A DNA stretch of 64,000 nt. It comes from Tubulanus polymorphus (lineage: Eukaryota > Nemertea > Palaeonemertea > Tubulaniformes > Tubulanidae). The translations under genes and the position numbers were made by a program. The stretch covers positions 17,020,001 to 17,084,000 of the forward strand of contig NC_134025.1 in assembly GCF_964204645.1 (NCBI RefSeq), read 5' to 3'. Each line of letters starts with the position of its first letter. Positions within the stretch are counted from its first letter, which is position 1. Below are positions 21,751-34,269 of the stretch, piece after piece. The notes below the pieces were generated by a model. The model had not been told where the DNA came from. It saw only the letters and a program-made list of their open reading frames with translations, and did no database searches.

Positions 21751-22624
21751 GGAAAACTTTGTTCTAGTCCCTGATACATTAATTTCATTGTGAAAAATAA
21801 AGAGATATATAAGCTCCTGCATTTTAGAGTATATTGAAAGTATGCAGTAAGAATTTAAAGATAATAGGGAGCAATCAAATTCAGTTTCACAACACCACTA
21901 TTCTAAAATTCTTATCACACTAAGATACTTAGCAAAACTGTCGGAAAATGGCCAAGGTATTACCTAGGGTAAATGATCGCATTCTACGGATGTAGCAAAG
22001 TAACGTTCATAATATTTCGTATCAACATATTTAGTACTAGGGATTTTTGATACTTATATTATGATTACCCAACATGATTCACTAAGTTATTCTAATATTT
22101 GAACATGAGTAATTGTATTTAATGAAACCTCTTTTATATCAAATGGTCTCGTGTCCAGAAAAGAAAGAAGTTTATTTCACATTTATTCCTACCCGTAGTA
22201 GAAGTAGTTGTAGTAGATTATTACATTTATCTATAATCAGACAGCTTTTTGGGTTTCGGTGAATTGACTCAGCATTTTGATATAGTTAACTTATTTTTAA
22301 TGGATGAAGGAGCATGTTATTTCCTATTAATTATCTGTACATTTTGCATATTACTGAATCAAATTTCATTGACTTAATTAGGCCTTTTGTGGAAAAATGG
22401 TCGTGTTTAATTTCAAAACATATATCGTTAGCGGTAATCCCCTCAGTGGATAATAGGCCAGAATCCACGATTATTCAAATTGTACAAATCCCAAATTAAC
22501 GATTTTGAAGCAGAATATTTTTCACATTCTATCCACTTTCTATACTAATTTTTCTAAAAGATGGTTATAGAATTTTGCTACAAAATGTTCTTTTCAAATC
22601 ATGAAGTGGGGATTTGTACTTACT
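21751..22624. other. no gene seen
   Basis: AT-rich, with only short chance frames. Confidence 0.3.
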
Positions 22625-22855
22625 GTGGTGTGAATTTGTTTCCACACGAGTAGTTTGAGAAATTACGCGTGTGAATTGATTTTTACATGTGTAGCTGGAA
22701 AAACTACACATGTGAATTCGATTTCACATGTGTAGTTAAAGAATTCACACATGTGAATTCCATTTCACACGTGTAGTTAAAGAATTTACACGTGTAAATT
22801 CAATTTCACATATGTTATTTCAGGATTCATTTCACATGTGTGAATTTTTCGTAAG
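22625..22855. repeat. palindrome-rich tandem repeat (CACATGTG type)
   Basis: Alternating direct and inverted copies of TTTCACATGTGTAGTTAAAG and AATTCACACATGTGAATTC, about four half-units, each a near-palindrome around CACATGTG or ACACGTGT. Confidence 0.7.
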
Positions 22856-22857
22856 GG

Positions 22858-23333
22858 TTGTGCAAAGTCCGGGAAAAATAGCTTTTACTCAAATCGGATG
22901 TATGACCTTGATATGCTAATTAGCCATGTGCTCAAACTGCAAATTCAGTCAAATTTTATTCTGCCACATAAATATCAAATCCAATTCAATTTTACTTTAT
23001 TGAACAAGTTAAAACGGTGAATCCAATTGAATTTTGTTTTATTGAGCAAATTACAGATCCAGTCGCTGTCTGTGCTACTTTGAAAACGCGTTCAAATTGT
23101 GCAAATTATTAGTATAGTGAATAGTAGAATAACTTAGTATTTACATATTAAATTGGTAGGGAGGCATATTTTGTGATCACAATCAATTAAAAAAATCGTA
23201 GCTGCTGGCATGTTCTATGATTGTGGTGAGTTTAAAGGTCTTTGGTTTTTGTATATGGTCACCAGGGGCATTGAATATTGAAATTGTTAAATTGTTGACC
23301 ATTTGAAACCACGTCCCTAGACCCCTAGTTGAT
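22858..23333 (+). mobile_element. HINE-B body joined to HINE-A 3' end
   Basis: 22858-23110 matches HINE-B (GTGCAAAGTCCGGGAAAAAT block). 23112-23333 is the last HINE-A unit and terminus (…CCTAGACCCCTAGTT). The junction is direct. HINE-E unit sequence follows at 23342-23480. Confidence 0.6.
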
Positions 23334-23494
23334 AGATTTGTTTTATTTTCAATGTAATGAATTGAGGTCATTGGCTGTGAAGTATGGCCGCCAGGGTGGC
23401 CATCCATCTTGGATTTCTTTTTAGCATGATACAGCCTACAATTCTTGATGGATTTTCTTACATAGTGTGCGATTTAGGGTAACTAAGATGGGAT

Positions 23495-23925
23495 TGGATC
23501 GTTTTTTGGTTTACCTTTGTCAGCAGTATGAGGTTGGCATTGAGGCAATTCTTGTAAAATTGCAGTACATTTTTTTATGTGAGCATTTTTTTCATTGGTT
23601 CTAGCTCGGGTTAAATGACATATAATCGATGCGATTGAAGACATGACGAACCTCCGTCGATGACATCGTCAACTTTGTTTAAATTCGACGAAGAACTGTT
23701 TTTGGCGGGAAAATTCTTAGCTCTTACGTATAAAACTGCAATTACCTCGATTTGGGGGCGTCGTGTGTACGAGCGAATGTGATTGGCTGTTTTTGGGATA
23801 TACGGAGAATTCCGACGCTACTAAAGTTTCATTGGACTAGGTGCCGTGTATGAGCAAATTTCAAATGCTCATTGCTGGTGAGAATATAATTATTTCACAT
23901 ATCGCCAAAGGTATTGTTTCATTTT
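23495..23925. repeat. dispersed repeat, copy of 4625-5105
   Basis: Same repeat as at 4625-5105, in the same orientation, with scattered substitutions and a short deletion near 23822. Confidence 0.6.
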
Positions 23926-24098
23926 ATAGGGGCCAAAAAAATATACCTTTGTTTACGGTTCATGTCCAAATTTTGGTAGGGTAGGTAGGTAGGAAAAAAT
24001 TTTTTTTTTTGAAAAAATATTTTCCATCACCGATCACCAAAGAAGCAATGAACAACATTATTTTCAATATGAAACACTTAATTAGAAATTACAAAGCT

Positions 24099-24486
24099 TT
24101 ATTTCTTTCCATATGAACGCGCCACAACAGCTTTTTTTCCTGTGTTTTGGCACGTACTGCATAAAGGCAGTACCGTTTTAAACTGATTTAACAATTCCGG
24201 GGGTTTAACAGCCCCACTACACGCACAATTGCAGCAATAGTCCTCCCTAAACCGGTATTGTAGTAACTCAACTCGATGTTGTTGCCACACGTTAATGTTA
24301 GTCTGACTTGTTCAGTTTTGGCCAACTGGTGATCCGGTTCAAGCAGCATCGCACCACAGCTATATTCCTGCTCGGACATATGCATGGAGAGAGTTGTTTC
24401 CTGCCTTCGTGAGAGTTTCTGTTTGGAATAGAAAACCCTTGCTTTTCCGCATTCTGTGCAGTCCACAAGTCCTCTAGCATTCTGTG
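24099..24486 (-). pseudogene. cysteine-rich protein, exon 2 (frameshifted)
   Basis: The acceptor is TGTAATAG at 24494-24487, and phase 1 matches exon 1. Residues include VDCTECGKARVFYSK, YSCGAML and LTCGN, then a one-base shift near 24245 leads into YCCNCACSGAV and LCSTCQNTGKKAV before the stop at 24099. Five Cys pairs suggest zinc binding. I have the impression of a dispersed invertebrate family with CxxC…YSCG…CxxC, but do not know its function. The frameshift could be real decay or a sequencing error. Confidence 0.5.
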
Positions 24487-24642
24487 CTATTACAGCCATC
24501 GGTTGAATATATGTAGAAAACATAAAGAAATATCATAAACTTATGTTTTAACGGTAGTTTTGATAAATATTTGACTGAGAACCAGGGTCTTTTTTCAAAT
24601 TTTCGTAATTCCCTTTAACCAATAACAATTAAAATTACTCAC

Positions 24643-24982
24643 CCAGGCAGTTTCTGTTTTGGCAGAGAGCGCCGCTTCGAACTGGCCATAAAAAAATCGA
24701 ATGCATTTCTTTCCGTTTCCTTAGTTTTTCCGACGAGTGGACAATATTGACCGGCGTAACTCTTACGTATTTCATACCGAAATCGACTACAGTAGATACG
24801 GCGAACGTCTCATCAGCATCAGTCCAAGGCCCATTGTCAGATGACGATACACATAGTTTGTATGGCGTTTGAATGTTGAATTTTTTGGCAACTCCTTCCA
24901 ATGTGGCCACCGACGCAAACTTCATAAATTGCCTCTGACCACAAGGAAGTAAAATACAGAAAACAACACCGTCAGCAGCCAT
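24643..24982 (-). CDS. cysteine-rich protein, exon 1
   Basis: 340 bp starting MAADGVVFCILLPCGQRQFM at 24982 and ending at a good donor (CCTGG|GTGAGTAA). With the acceptor at 24486 the join keeps frame (…CQNRNCL-A-QNARG…). The N-terminal ~110 residues have no motif I recognise. The region after VNIVHSSEKLRKRKEMH leads into the Cys-rich part. An intact first exon with a consensus donor, an in-phase acceptor, and conserved-looking Cys spacing argue for a real gene or a gene-bearing transposon. No ends of a transposon were found around it. Confidence 0.55.
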
Positions 24983-25019
24983 GATGTAAACGGTTGAAAA
25001 ATTTTCGCGTGCGCCAAGG

Positions 25020-25120
25020 TGAATTCAATATTCAATGTTTGGATGAAAAAATATTCGCGCACGCGCGTGTGTGTGACTTATCAAAGTTGCCTGCCCCTCA
25101 ATATTGAAATATTAGCAGGG
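25020..25120. other. no gene seen
   Basis: Upstream of exon 1 of the minus-strand cysteine-rich gene. A promoter could lie here. No clear TATA box is seen. Confidence 0.25.
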
Positions 25121-25125
25121 ATGAG

Positions 25126-25650
25126 AATTCCCCGCGGATCCGCGGTTTCCCGCTGATTTCGGTATTGAAAAATATCAATTTTCCAAATAGTCCAAAAATG
25201 ATGTAAAAGTGAAAGGCTGAATCCAAGAACATGTCTATCACACTTTTGAGCCCAAACGTCTACTTTTACTTAGAAGCCACTTGAGAACAATAAGCAATTA
25301 ACGATATCGGCTACTTTTCCATTAGTATACATTTCAAAACAGTCACTCTGAAATTGTATTCCTTTCAATTCGGTTGGTTTTATAAAGTGGCTGTTTCGAT
25401 GAGTCTACTATAGAAAAGTGACCATTTTAAAACATCTGGTTTCGTGCACACTAGCAGTAGAGGTGACTGTAAAACCACCCGTCTGTAAACAGTGACTTTG
25501 TGATAGTAATTCCTACCATAGCAGCTACTCTCAAAACACATCGTTCCCAAAAGTCAACTATTGAAAAGTGACCATCTTGAGATGGCTTGGTAATTTCCTG
25601 TTCAAAATAGCACCATCTGTTAAAGATTTGCAGTGATACGTGACCGGTTC
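25126..25650. repeat. dispersed repeat, second copy at 57350-58080
   Basis: 25190-25650 resembles 57350-58080 (shared GTGAAAGGCTGAATCCAAGA, AAACATCTGGTTT). The short GC-rich start at 25126 (CAGGGATGAGAATTCCCCGC) matches the end of the 271-bp element at 57380. Confidence 0.6.
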
Positions 25651-27103
25651 AAAGGTACCGTTAAACCCTATATGCTTTGTATACAGAACTCTGTATGCTT
25701 TGAATACAGTTCTGTGAATAGAAAATCAAAGTTTTTGAGTTGCTAAGAATCTAATAATTTTTATATTACGCTCAACAAAATGGCAATATCCAATAGGAAA
25801 ACTATTGATTTACATAACATCATCATGGATTAAATCCATTAATATGAAAATATAGTGCCAGTCCTAGAATTTTTAGAATTTTAAGATGTTTGTTTTACAT
25901 TTGCGATTATAAAACATTCTGGTGCGTTCATAAATCTTTGATTTTGTAGAAAAGAAAGATTAAAGAATAAATTTGTCTTTTAGGCTTAGTTTGTTTTTAA
26001 GGATATATGAGAGAGGAATATACAAATAAAATCATATGTTCATTAAATTAATTATGTCCTATTTATCTCAGTATCTGGATGAAGACTACACAAGATATTC
26101 CGAAAAAAATGTATCTAAAATACTTAGAATTAACCTTGAATTTATTGTTTATTTCGATACAAACGATTTTTAAGTAATCCATGTGATGTTCACTTTGTCA
26201 CACTGTTCTCTGCTTGTTCGTTAATGAATATTGAATCATTTTATCGCTTGCTAGAAGTGATTCCCTGATCAAATCTTATTTCATAATTATACAGTTTGGT
26301 TGAAATGAAATTACAAACTTATTACATAAGATCACACGATTAGCGCATAAAAGTGCGGTGTTGAGATGTTCACGTAATTTTGAAATCAGCAATTTCATTT
26401 GATAGAGAAAACTTTGTTTGGCTTAAGAAGTGAAAGAAATGTGATAGGCTGTAATTTCAGTTTCACATACTTTCCTACTTAGTTGAGTAAATTGTTTATA
26501 TAGGTTATCAAAAACCCAGCAGCACCTATCGGTCAGCAGGTCACTTACACTGGCTAACTAGACCAAATTTTATCATATTTAGAATTCTATTACGGGAGTT
26601 CTTCATTCATGACCCCGGTGATGATCACCAAAGGCCGGTACTGTAATCCAAATGAAATCTTGAATACCATACAAAGTTTCTTATTGCTATCAAATTCAAT
26701 CAAATAACAATTTAGATGATTTCTTTAGAATGTTTAAAATCCACATGGATTTGTTATAGAAAAAATCAATGATTCAGCGAAATTAGAATTCAGGGAAATT
26801 CGAACACTCCGAAATGCACATTGTAATTTAAGATGCAAAGAAATCCAGGCTCCTGCTGAAAATAAACCACCATTTCAATAATGAGAGGTTAGCCTGAATG
26901 TATGATTGCGCTTTTAATTCAAAATGCAGACCTATGCTTTGAAATAGCTGCATTTGTTAGAATTGAATTCTTAATTGAATTATATCGGTTCAAACGGAGG
27001 CAGACAAAGTTTCAGCCAATCAGTAAGCAGAAATTCTAATTATAGACTCTTACTGCATCAAACCAATTCTACAGTACAGTAGCATTATGCAGTCACAATG
27101 CCC
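25651..27103. other. intron, nothing supported
   Basis: AT-rich with no convincing frames or repeat boundaries. Confidence 0.35.
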
Positions 27104-27260
27104 CAGTTAGTAGAGCACAAGAATTACACCTGCTGGGTCAGAAGTTCGAGTCCCGCGTAGCTCCGTACTGAATTTGATTACCTCCGATAGTTCCCAGTCT
27201 TCACTGGTACAGGTCATCAAAGCTCATAGGGTCCCCACGGGCATGGACACATAGATTTTA
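27104..27260 (+). mobile_element. tRNA-derived SINE (partial or diverged)
   Basis: tRNA-like head with D-arm CCAGTTAGTAGAGC and B box AGTTCGAGTCC spaced as in a tRNA, followed by an unrelated ~90-bp body. No acceptor-stem pairing or clear tail was found, so it is not a functional tRNA. Confidence 0.5.
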
Positions 27261-27875
27261 AATGGCCCGACTTAATTCCATTGCGAACAAATTGAACAGT
27301 TTGAAGTTCTGGGCCAAAAGAAAACACATTTCTTTATCTTTCACTTTGTGCGTATAGTTTACATACAACTCGCATAGGCGCTATTTGTGATGTTATTTAT
27401 GACAATCAACCCAAGCACGTGTGTGCGCTATTACGTGTCGCCTATGTATAATCCTTGAAATAAACATTTAGGCCTACAATGGTAAGAGTTTATTAATTCA
27501 AATCGCTTCCAAAATGATAAAAAATGGTATAAATGGCAGCGGGCATTTGTCAGAGATGACATCAGAAATGTGCACCTGCTAACATAAACAATGACAGTGA
27601 GCATGTGCTGAAATTGCCAACTTAAAAGTCGTATATTTCGGTAATTGCTGAACTAAAATTCAAACCAGTTGCATATTTGATATTTGTGAATATATCACAT
27701 ATTCAATATTTTATTTTGATGGCATTTGCTCTTTAACTACTTCCAAACTCATTACATCATTTCAATGTAAATCTTTCTGTAGAAGTTTGAATACTGAATC
27801 ATTCCTGCATTTGGTTACCGACCAAACTCCAAAAATGTGGTACTTAGTTACGTTTTTTCATTCCTGTAATTATAG
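27261..27875. other. intron, nothing supported
   Basis: 27760-27810 resembles the segment near the HINE-E 3' end at 4280-4340. The acceptor TGTAATTATAG ends at 27875. Confidence 0.35.
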
Positions 27876-27993
27876 CGCTCATATCAGCAAGTTCCGACGA
27901 TATGGTGGAGAAACAAAAGTATCTTGTACAGAAGTTGACAAAGCAATGTCACTCACTTACCGATAAGTTTGAATCATGTAAATTGAGAATGAA
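27876..27993 (+). CDS. coiled-coil protein, exon B
   Basis: Acceptor AATTATAG and donor AA|GTAAGTTG. The first two bases complete the codon begun in exon A. The reading is LISASSDDMVEKQKYLVQKL and on to CKLRMK, leaving phase 2. All other frames are closed or poor. Leu/Val at heptad-like spacing continues the coiled coil. The 17.6-kb intron before it holds the transposase-like gene, the Gypsy remnant and the cysteine-rich gene. Confidence 0.75.
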
Positions 27994-28104
27994 GTAAGTT
28001 GATCGAATTTCATGATTAATTAGATGCCTGTATTTTTTTTCTTGTGCATTGTGAATTACTTTAAATGAGTTGGAAGTTGCACAATCATGTATGGTTTTTT
28101 ATAG

Positions 28105-28279
28105 AAAGGAAATTGAAGCTTTAGCCAGCAAAAATGAAAGTATTCAACGCCTAAATGAGAAATATAAATTGAGACAGAAAGAATTTGAAATTGAGAATAT
28201 TCAACATACAGAGCTTCATGAAAAGATGCGAGTACAACTGCAGCAGATGGATGAAAATGCTAATTCAATGTCTCAACAG
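28105..28279 (+). CDS. coiled-coil protein, exon C
   Basis: Acceptor GTTTTTTATAG and donor CAACAG|GTTTGCC. The one base that completes the previous codon keeps the frame. The product (KEIEALASKNESIQRLNEKY …, ending MSQQ) has 58 codons and is strongly charged with regular Leu/Met/Ile, a classic coiled coil. It leaves phase 0. The preceding intron is only 111 bp. Confidence 0.8.
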
Positions 28280-29256
28280 GTTTGCCAAAACTAACTAAAC
28301 TTTCCTTGGATAATGCTCGATCATTATGCAGCCTGGACCCATCATCGCAGATTCAATTCATAACTGCCAAACTTGCTTGTAAATTTATCATAGGCCTATT
28401 AGTAGTCTAGTCTCTCAGTGACAAAACCTATTTCCCTCAAGGTGAATAATGAAGTGTTATCCCCATCACTATCCTCACAGGTGCTCGTGCACTGATGGCA
28501 TTCATAAGTAGTTCATAGAAACTGCGCAGTTCGTGGTTTACACTGGAGAGGATCGGTATGGTTGTCTGCAGGGTTTGTCAGCCGCTAGCCCGGATTTTAT
28601 TGTGGTCGGTTCACGTAGTGAACGACAACTTTGTTATCCTGTTAGTATTTATGTCATGTTGTCTCCTAGTTCATCGATTTCGTACTGTTCCAAGGTCAGT
28701 CGATTTCGTTTCGTTCAGTTTTCTTCGTAACAACACAATGTATACACTTTTCGCAGTATACAACTTATTTGTACTAATGGATGTTAGATCAAGCGCTGTC
28801 CAATATTTTCGTCATTTGATGTAAAAAATTGACAGAATTCCTTGAAAGATCACGGCTAGACTATGGCACATATGGACGGCACGGCACTGCTATGTTGAGC
28901 GCGCTGACATGATTGTGGAAAACCCACGCTCTGATTGGTTGTTTTGGAAATGCCAGCGCTTTCGAGAAGGCAGTTTTCTTTAATTCTGACATGGATTTCA
29001 TTAAACTTTGCCGATTAGTTTGTCAGATGTATGAGGCTAACATGCGCATGTGCCGCCAATGTATGAGAGTGCTGTTCATACTACATCACTGAATGCTGAC
29101 TGCGTGCACACAAACGTACTACACATACATAGCAGACGCGAGGTGCTATTGCGCTAACGCGCGCATCTATATGAATGTACTATCTTGCCGTTGTGAGTTG
29201 ATGAAATAAACAAAATAATATAAGAATAACGTTATCAGGCAGTGATTTTGATTTTT
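28280..29256. other. start of the ~25-kb intron
   Basis: Frames at 28533-28824 show no motif. 29010-29220 is similar to the interior of the MITE at 34628-35258 (GTATGAGAGTGC…). Confidence 0.35.
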
Positions 29257-29405
29257 AGGCCAGCCATACACTGAGCCTATTTCTATACAAATGGAGCGAA
29301 TTAAATTGACCAGATGGTTTCCAGATGAAAGGCTTTTTAGCCCACTTGGGACTTTAGTCCCAGCGGGCTATTGCATCACTTTTCGTCCATCGTCCGTCCG
29401 TCCAT
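29257..29405 (+). mobile_element. HINE-B 5' end with HINE-A 5' end inserted
   Basis: 29257-29338 is the HINE-B head (AGGCCAGCCATACACTGAGC). At 29339, after TTTTT, the HINE-A head begins (AGCCCACTTGGGACTTTAGT) and soon diverges. Both elements are truncated. Confidence 0.6.
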
Positions 29406-30265
29406 TGTGCGAATGAACCCTTGTGTAACTTTAATACCTTGTGCAACTTTATAAACTATGTATATTTTTACAGATGTTTTTATGTTATAAAGTGTTTGAT
29501 TTTCACCAGAATGTTGATATAGTATCTTCTGAAACATATTAAAAAGACATATTGACAAAAAATTATCCAAAAATTCTTTTCCGCTGTCAAAATAATTGCA
29601 TTACATTAATGATTCCACAGAAAGTTGCACAATCCCTTGGACAAAATCTCTATGGACTATGGACATTTTCAGGAAGTGCTGTCCTCTTTAGGAGGATAAA
29701 GTTTTTGATGAGAAAGTTGCAGAAAGCTTTTCACTGATAGTTACATAGGGATTGTTACCTCAAGTTGCAGAAGGTCTCATGGGCATGATAAAGTTGCAGA
29801 GTGCCATGGACAGTTTACAGTGTGTAATGTCTGCACATAATGTTATGTAGTTATGCAAAAATCTACTCACCATAGATTTAATTTTCTTAATTGGATATTT
29901 CCTCTGAACTTTTGACCAGTTTTGCATGACGTATTTGATATCATCCATCAACTTTTTTTGAATAGTTTGTGGTATCTTTTAATGAATTTTTTGAATTGTA
30001 AACAGCTTTCAGATATTGAGTTATATGCCGTATCATTGGGGATTTATGTCCATTAGGTTGACAATCCATTATTATTATTTTTTAGTTGTCGAGGCACTGC
30101 AAATAAACCTCATTCAGCTAAAAAGGTCAATTTAATCTATTCAGCGTAATTCATAGGGAAAAAGCAAATTGATCTGAAGTGTTTGTTCCTGCCGACCACT
30201 GTCTGTTAATTGAAAAATACAGCACATATTAGAACGATAACCACACTCAAACGTGGTGAACAGAT
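29406..30265. other. no gene seen
   Basis: AT-rich. Repeated AAGTTGCA/GTTGCAC motifs (29630, 29715, 29763, 29790) are too weak to define a repeat. Confidence 0.3.
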
Positions 30266-30526
30266 AATAAGATAAAATCCCACTATTTACAGATTAAAAG
30301 AATTAAAAAAACAGAATTTATTTATTCAATCAAAAATATATAAAAGACACGACGTTTCGATCTCATCCTAGAGATCATCGTCAGGTGTAAATACCCTATT
30401 GTCACACCTGACGATGATCTCTAGGGTGAGATCGAAACGTCGTGTCTTTTATATATTTTTGATTGAATAAATAAATTCTAGTTTTTAAATTCTTTTAATC
30501 TGTAAATAGTGAGATTTTATCTTATT
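30266..30526. repeat. long near-perfect inverted repeat
   Basis: Two ~123-bp arms, 30266-30388 and 30404-30526, around a 15-base centre, with only a few mismatches. Each arm includes GACACGACGTTTCGATCTCA and TCTAGAGATCATCGTCAGG-like sequence. It could be a fold-back MITE or two head-to-head copies of a retroelement end. Confidence 0.85.
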
Positions 30527-31681
30527 ACAGCACATATTGTATGTATCTTTGCAATTTGTATAATTTTAAGACGAGAAATGGAGCTTCAGGCTTGTTAGAA
30601 TGAACAAATCTAATCAAAAAGGGGCAATATTTTGAGAAATAATTATCTCCTATTTACCAATTTTTCTTACGAATTACTCTTAGAAGATATTTCTGCCTTC
30701 TTATTCTACCTCACAAAACACTAATCCAAACTGAGTGTTTTCATGAGTACTAGTACAAATAGTTTCAACAATTGCTACCAAGCGCAATTTTAAATCCCTA
30801 TAGCCTGAAATATGATACTCTCCTGAATGTATGACTGTTAGGCTGGTGCAATCAATTGATAAGCGAACCCACAATGATGATGATAAGATAGATGTTTTTC
30901 TAATGTTTCGAGGTTTAACTGAACCCTATTATCAACGAAATGAAAATTGTAATATAATCGTTTCTCGCTGAAAAGCCCACGGTATTGAGCTGGCCGTATA
31001 TTTTCTTTAGGTTAAGCGCAGATTTGGCGCTTAGCAAGATGGTACTATGTACGCTGCATTCAACCAGGATGATTGGAGTAATTTATTCACGTACGTGGCC
31101 GATTTTTCAATAGTTTTTAGCATAAGAAGCTACTAAAAAGAATGAAAATACGTATTAACATTGTTAAACCCTAACTATCAACAATACATGATGATGAATA
31201 TATTTCGCTGACATTAGATGGTTAGTTGTACGCCAAATGGTCAAACTGCTGTTCGCTAGGCAGGAGATATGGTTCAGAATGGATTTAAGATATATACAAC
31301 ACAATGATGATAGCTTGGAAGCGCCATCTTTAAATCATTTTCAATATCAGATTACTTTAAAGCTGTCTCACTAAGTGCAGAATCATGTGCAAACACCCTG
31401 AAAGTGTGGTATTCAAGCTAATTTGGTACCGGACAAGTATGGTACTTTGTAAGCCAAAAATCCCAAGTGACAGCCACTTAAGAGACAATTTCTAAGATAA
31501 GACAAAATAGGTATATAGACAACGATTATTTAGCAGTATGTTTATTGCAGATAATGTATGGAGATAAGACTTTGTTATAGGCCTAGGGTAACCCGTATTA
31601 GACTTGAAAGTTTTCAGATTTTCTGTCATGATAGCTGATTCTATAATGTGTCATTTTCTAAGGTTATTGCATGGATATAAT
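30527..31681. other. intron, nothing supported
   Basis: No frame or repeat that I accept. Confidence 0.3.
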
Positions 31682-32247
31682 CAGGGGCAGATCTACGATT
31701 TTTCAAAGGGGGGTGGCTGACAAGAAACGTAATGAAGAGACTGCGACTAGCTCGAATTTTGAAGAAGCCTCGGGAAAGTGGTGGAATTTGACAGAATTTG
31801 TGCGATGGTTTCTGTGAAAATTATGACAACCTGCTGAGCCATGGCCAGGATGAGGTGTTGATAATTTTGATGAGATTATTAGGGGAAGCAGGTCACTTCT
31901 CAAGTATTTGTCATGGTACTGTTTTGGGAAATTTTTGACACAGATTGGGAAAAAAGTCAAATAGTTATGATTGGGAAAATTACCGTTTATCGGATACATA
32001 TACGGCCTAGCGGAATGGCTGGCGATACACTAACTCATCTACGATCAATCATCTCGATGATTGCTCGTAGCATAGTACAGCGTCATACGATAGATATATA
32101 ATACAATAAAGTCGCAACGCTACTGTTAGTTCTGATTCTGAGGCAGCTAATAACATTCTTATCTCATCTTCTTAGAGGGTATTTACACGAAAAAGCCCCT
32201 TATAGAAAATTTTTATCTCCTATTCACCCCCCTTAGATCTGCCCCTG
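31682..32247. mobile_element. hAT-like MITE
   Basis: Terminal inverted repeats of 14 bp, CAGGGGCAGATCTA, with G/C-run extensions on both ends. The CAGGGGC start is typical of hAT. An 8-bp target duplication is not clear; flanks share only ATAAT. No transposase is present. Confidence 0.6.
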
Positions 32248-33282
32248 ATAATTAATTACCTGTGATTGAAATTGAAAATTTGACCAGTTTCGAAAGTACT
32301 ATGATAAAATTTTCAGTTTTATCATTCATGGAACATCTGTGTTCTTTTATTCATATGATGAGGGATCAGCCAGTTTCTCTAATAAAAACCTTTTCTTATT
32401 AACCACTGGGAATTTTATGTATACCGCATCTGATTAGGTCCTCAGGATTCTTTGTTTTAATATAAGATTACATAAGTGTAAAATATCAGCAGGCCCTATT
32501 CTATTTGAGAGAGGAATTGTTTGATGTGCTTGAGTTCAGATTCTGATTCTAAATATTAAGAGTGATTGATCTCGTAGGCTTCAAGGAAGAGATTTGAAGC
32601 TGCTCCAATTTTAATGTTCATGTCTCGAGGTAACGAAGATATATGTCGGCATGAGATTTGAGTGGGCTTCTGGACTTATGTTCCCCAGTATACAGTCCCA
32701 GGTTCTATATATACGACCCAGGTTGTGTATGTCCCTGGTTCCATGCCTCCCAGGTATTGTGGCTTGTTTTCATATCTATCCCTCTCCATTTGTAATTTGT
32801 GGTTGGAACATCTAAATATACTGACTGAAATTCTTTGGCTATGCGATAATGATGTGAGATATTTTCTAGTGTAAAGTCAGTTTTAGCTACGAGCAATCAT
32901 GATTGCTTGAGGTTTTAGGTATCTAGTCTAGAGGATGATTGATGTTATAAACAGTTTGCCTTGCAGACATTCTTTTCTCAAATACAACAGCTTTACTTTT
33001 ACTGATATAAATCTTCAATTTCAAATGAACCTTTAACAATAAGTAATAGCATATCGAGGTTGTTATCGATCATGAAAGCTGTTGTAAATTGAAAATTGAA
33101 TTGTGGTCATGGGAATTTGGCATTATCTACATCAAGTAATAGAACCATGTTGATAATTGTAATTTTGTAGTTTCCACTAAGACAAATTTTTTATATTGAA
33201 CATACGTACATATATGTGGATTGTTTATCCATAATGATTTATGAAACATAAATCGATCTCACTTGACAAAGAAATGGCGACA
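32248..33282. other. intron, nothing supported
   Basis: A short run of loosely repeated CCCAGGTT-like pieces lies at 32690-32760. Nothing else is seen. Confidence 0.3.
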
Positions 33283-33359
33283 TATATATTGAAATTGTTA
33301 GATTGTTGAGCTGTTGAAACCACTTCCCAAGTGGGCATGGTGTCCCTGGACCCCTAGTT
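33283..33359 (+). mobile_element. HINE-A solitary 3' end
   Basis: Exact HINE-A terminus with CCCAAGTGGGC, the perfect complement of the 5' GCCCACTTGGG, then GGTGTCCCTGGACCCC and CTAGTT. Confidence 0.75.
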
Positions 33360-34269
33360 AAAATTTACACCCCCTAGTGGTTAAGATAGGAACTAATTAT
33401 GTGCGGGGTTCATTGTATTTAGTAGCCAGGTACATGTGTATCAATTTTTATAGAAATCCATCTATACGCTTAATAGTCGATATAGATGTAAATGCGTTAT
33501 CCAGCATTTTAAAGTTGGCGCTACTTGGAAACCAGATGAGTTACATAGTTAAACCATACATCATTACAGGCATCTTGTAAAAGGCTACTGACCACATCAG
33601 TCCATAACATGACTATTTCCAAGAAGCGAAATCTGGGTCATCAATATGCTAGATATGTGGATCCTAAAGGGCTACCACGTATATAGTACTGCTGTACCAA
33701 GTCTAGTCAAAATGACTTAACCGAATATGCAGTGCTTTCAATGTCCCCTGGTCGCAGTTGCATGAACTTGGTAAAGTCTCACATCGAGGCAGGTAGTGGC
33801 CAGAAAAAGAAATATTTCCGGGAAAAATTATGATGCAAGGCAAACACTCATTGTTCACTCTTTTTCCTATCCTCATTTTGAAATTGAAGTATTGTAATAA
33901 ACAATTTATTTGTTTTTGGTGATCAATTAATTTTGTTGTTTTCTTTCTTAATTTACATTCGATTTGGAAGGTCATCTTGCTTAGGAGTCAGTTTGTCGAA
34001 GTAATACAGTCCAACTTGTTTATGTCTCAGTTGCAGCTAGGCAGGGCGGTCATTATATTGCTGACTGATCCAAATTACACTTACACAGCCCAACGTTTTT
34101 CAGTGTGTAAACTCAATCGTACCTGGCATTTTGAATTTTAGCCACCTGAGCCCTCGGCTTGATTCCAGCGAAAGACCTTCACTGACTTCACAGAATTTTA
34201 TTATCAGTCTAGGATTTCCTAAATTTCTGAATGCTTTCTCTGGTTATAAGATAATTTCAAATTCAATCT
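33360..34269. other. no gene seen
   Basis: Short frames only; no domain recognised. Confidence 0.3.

Noticed and set aside
27104-27180. Possible functional tRNA gene
   Set aside because: D-arm and B box are present but acceptor-stem pairing is lacking; better explained as a SINE head.
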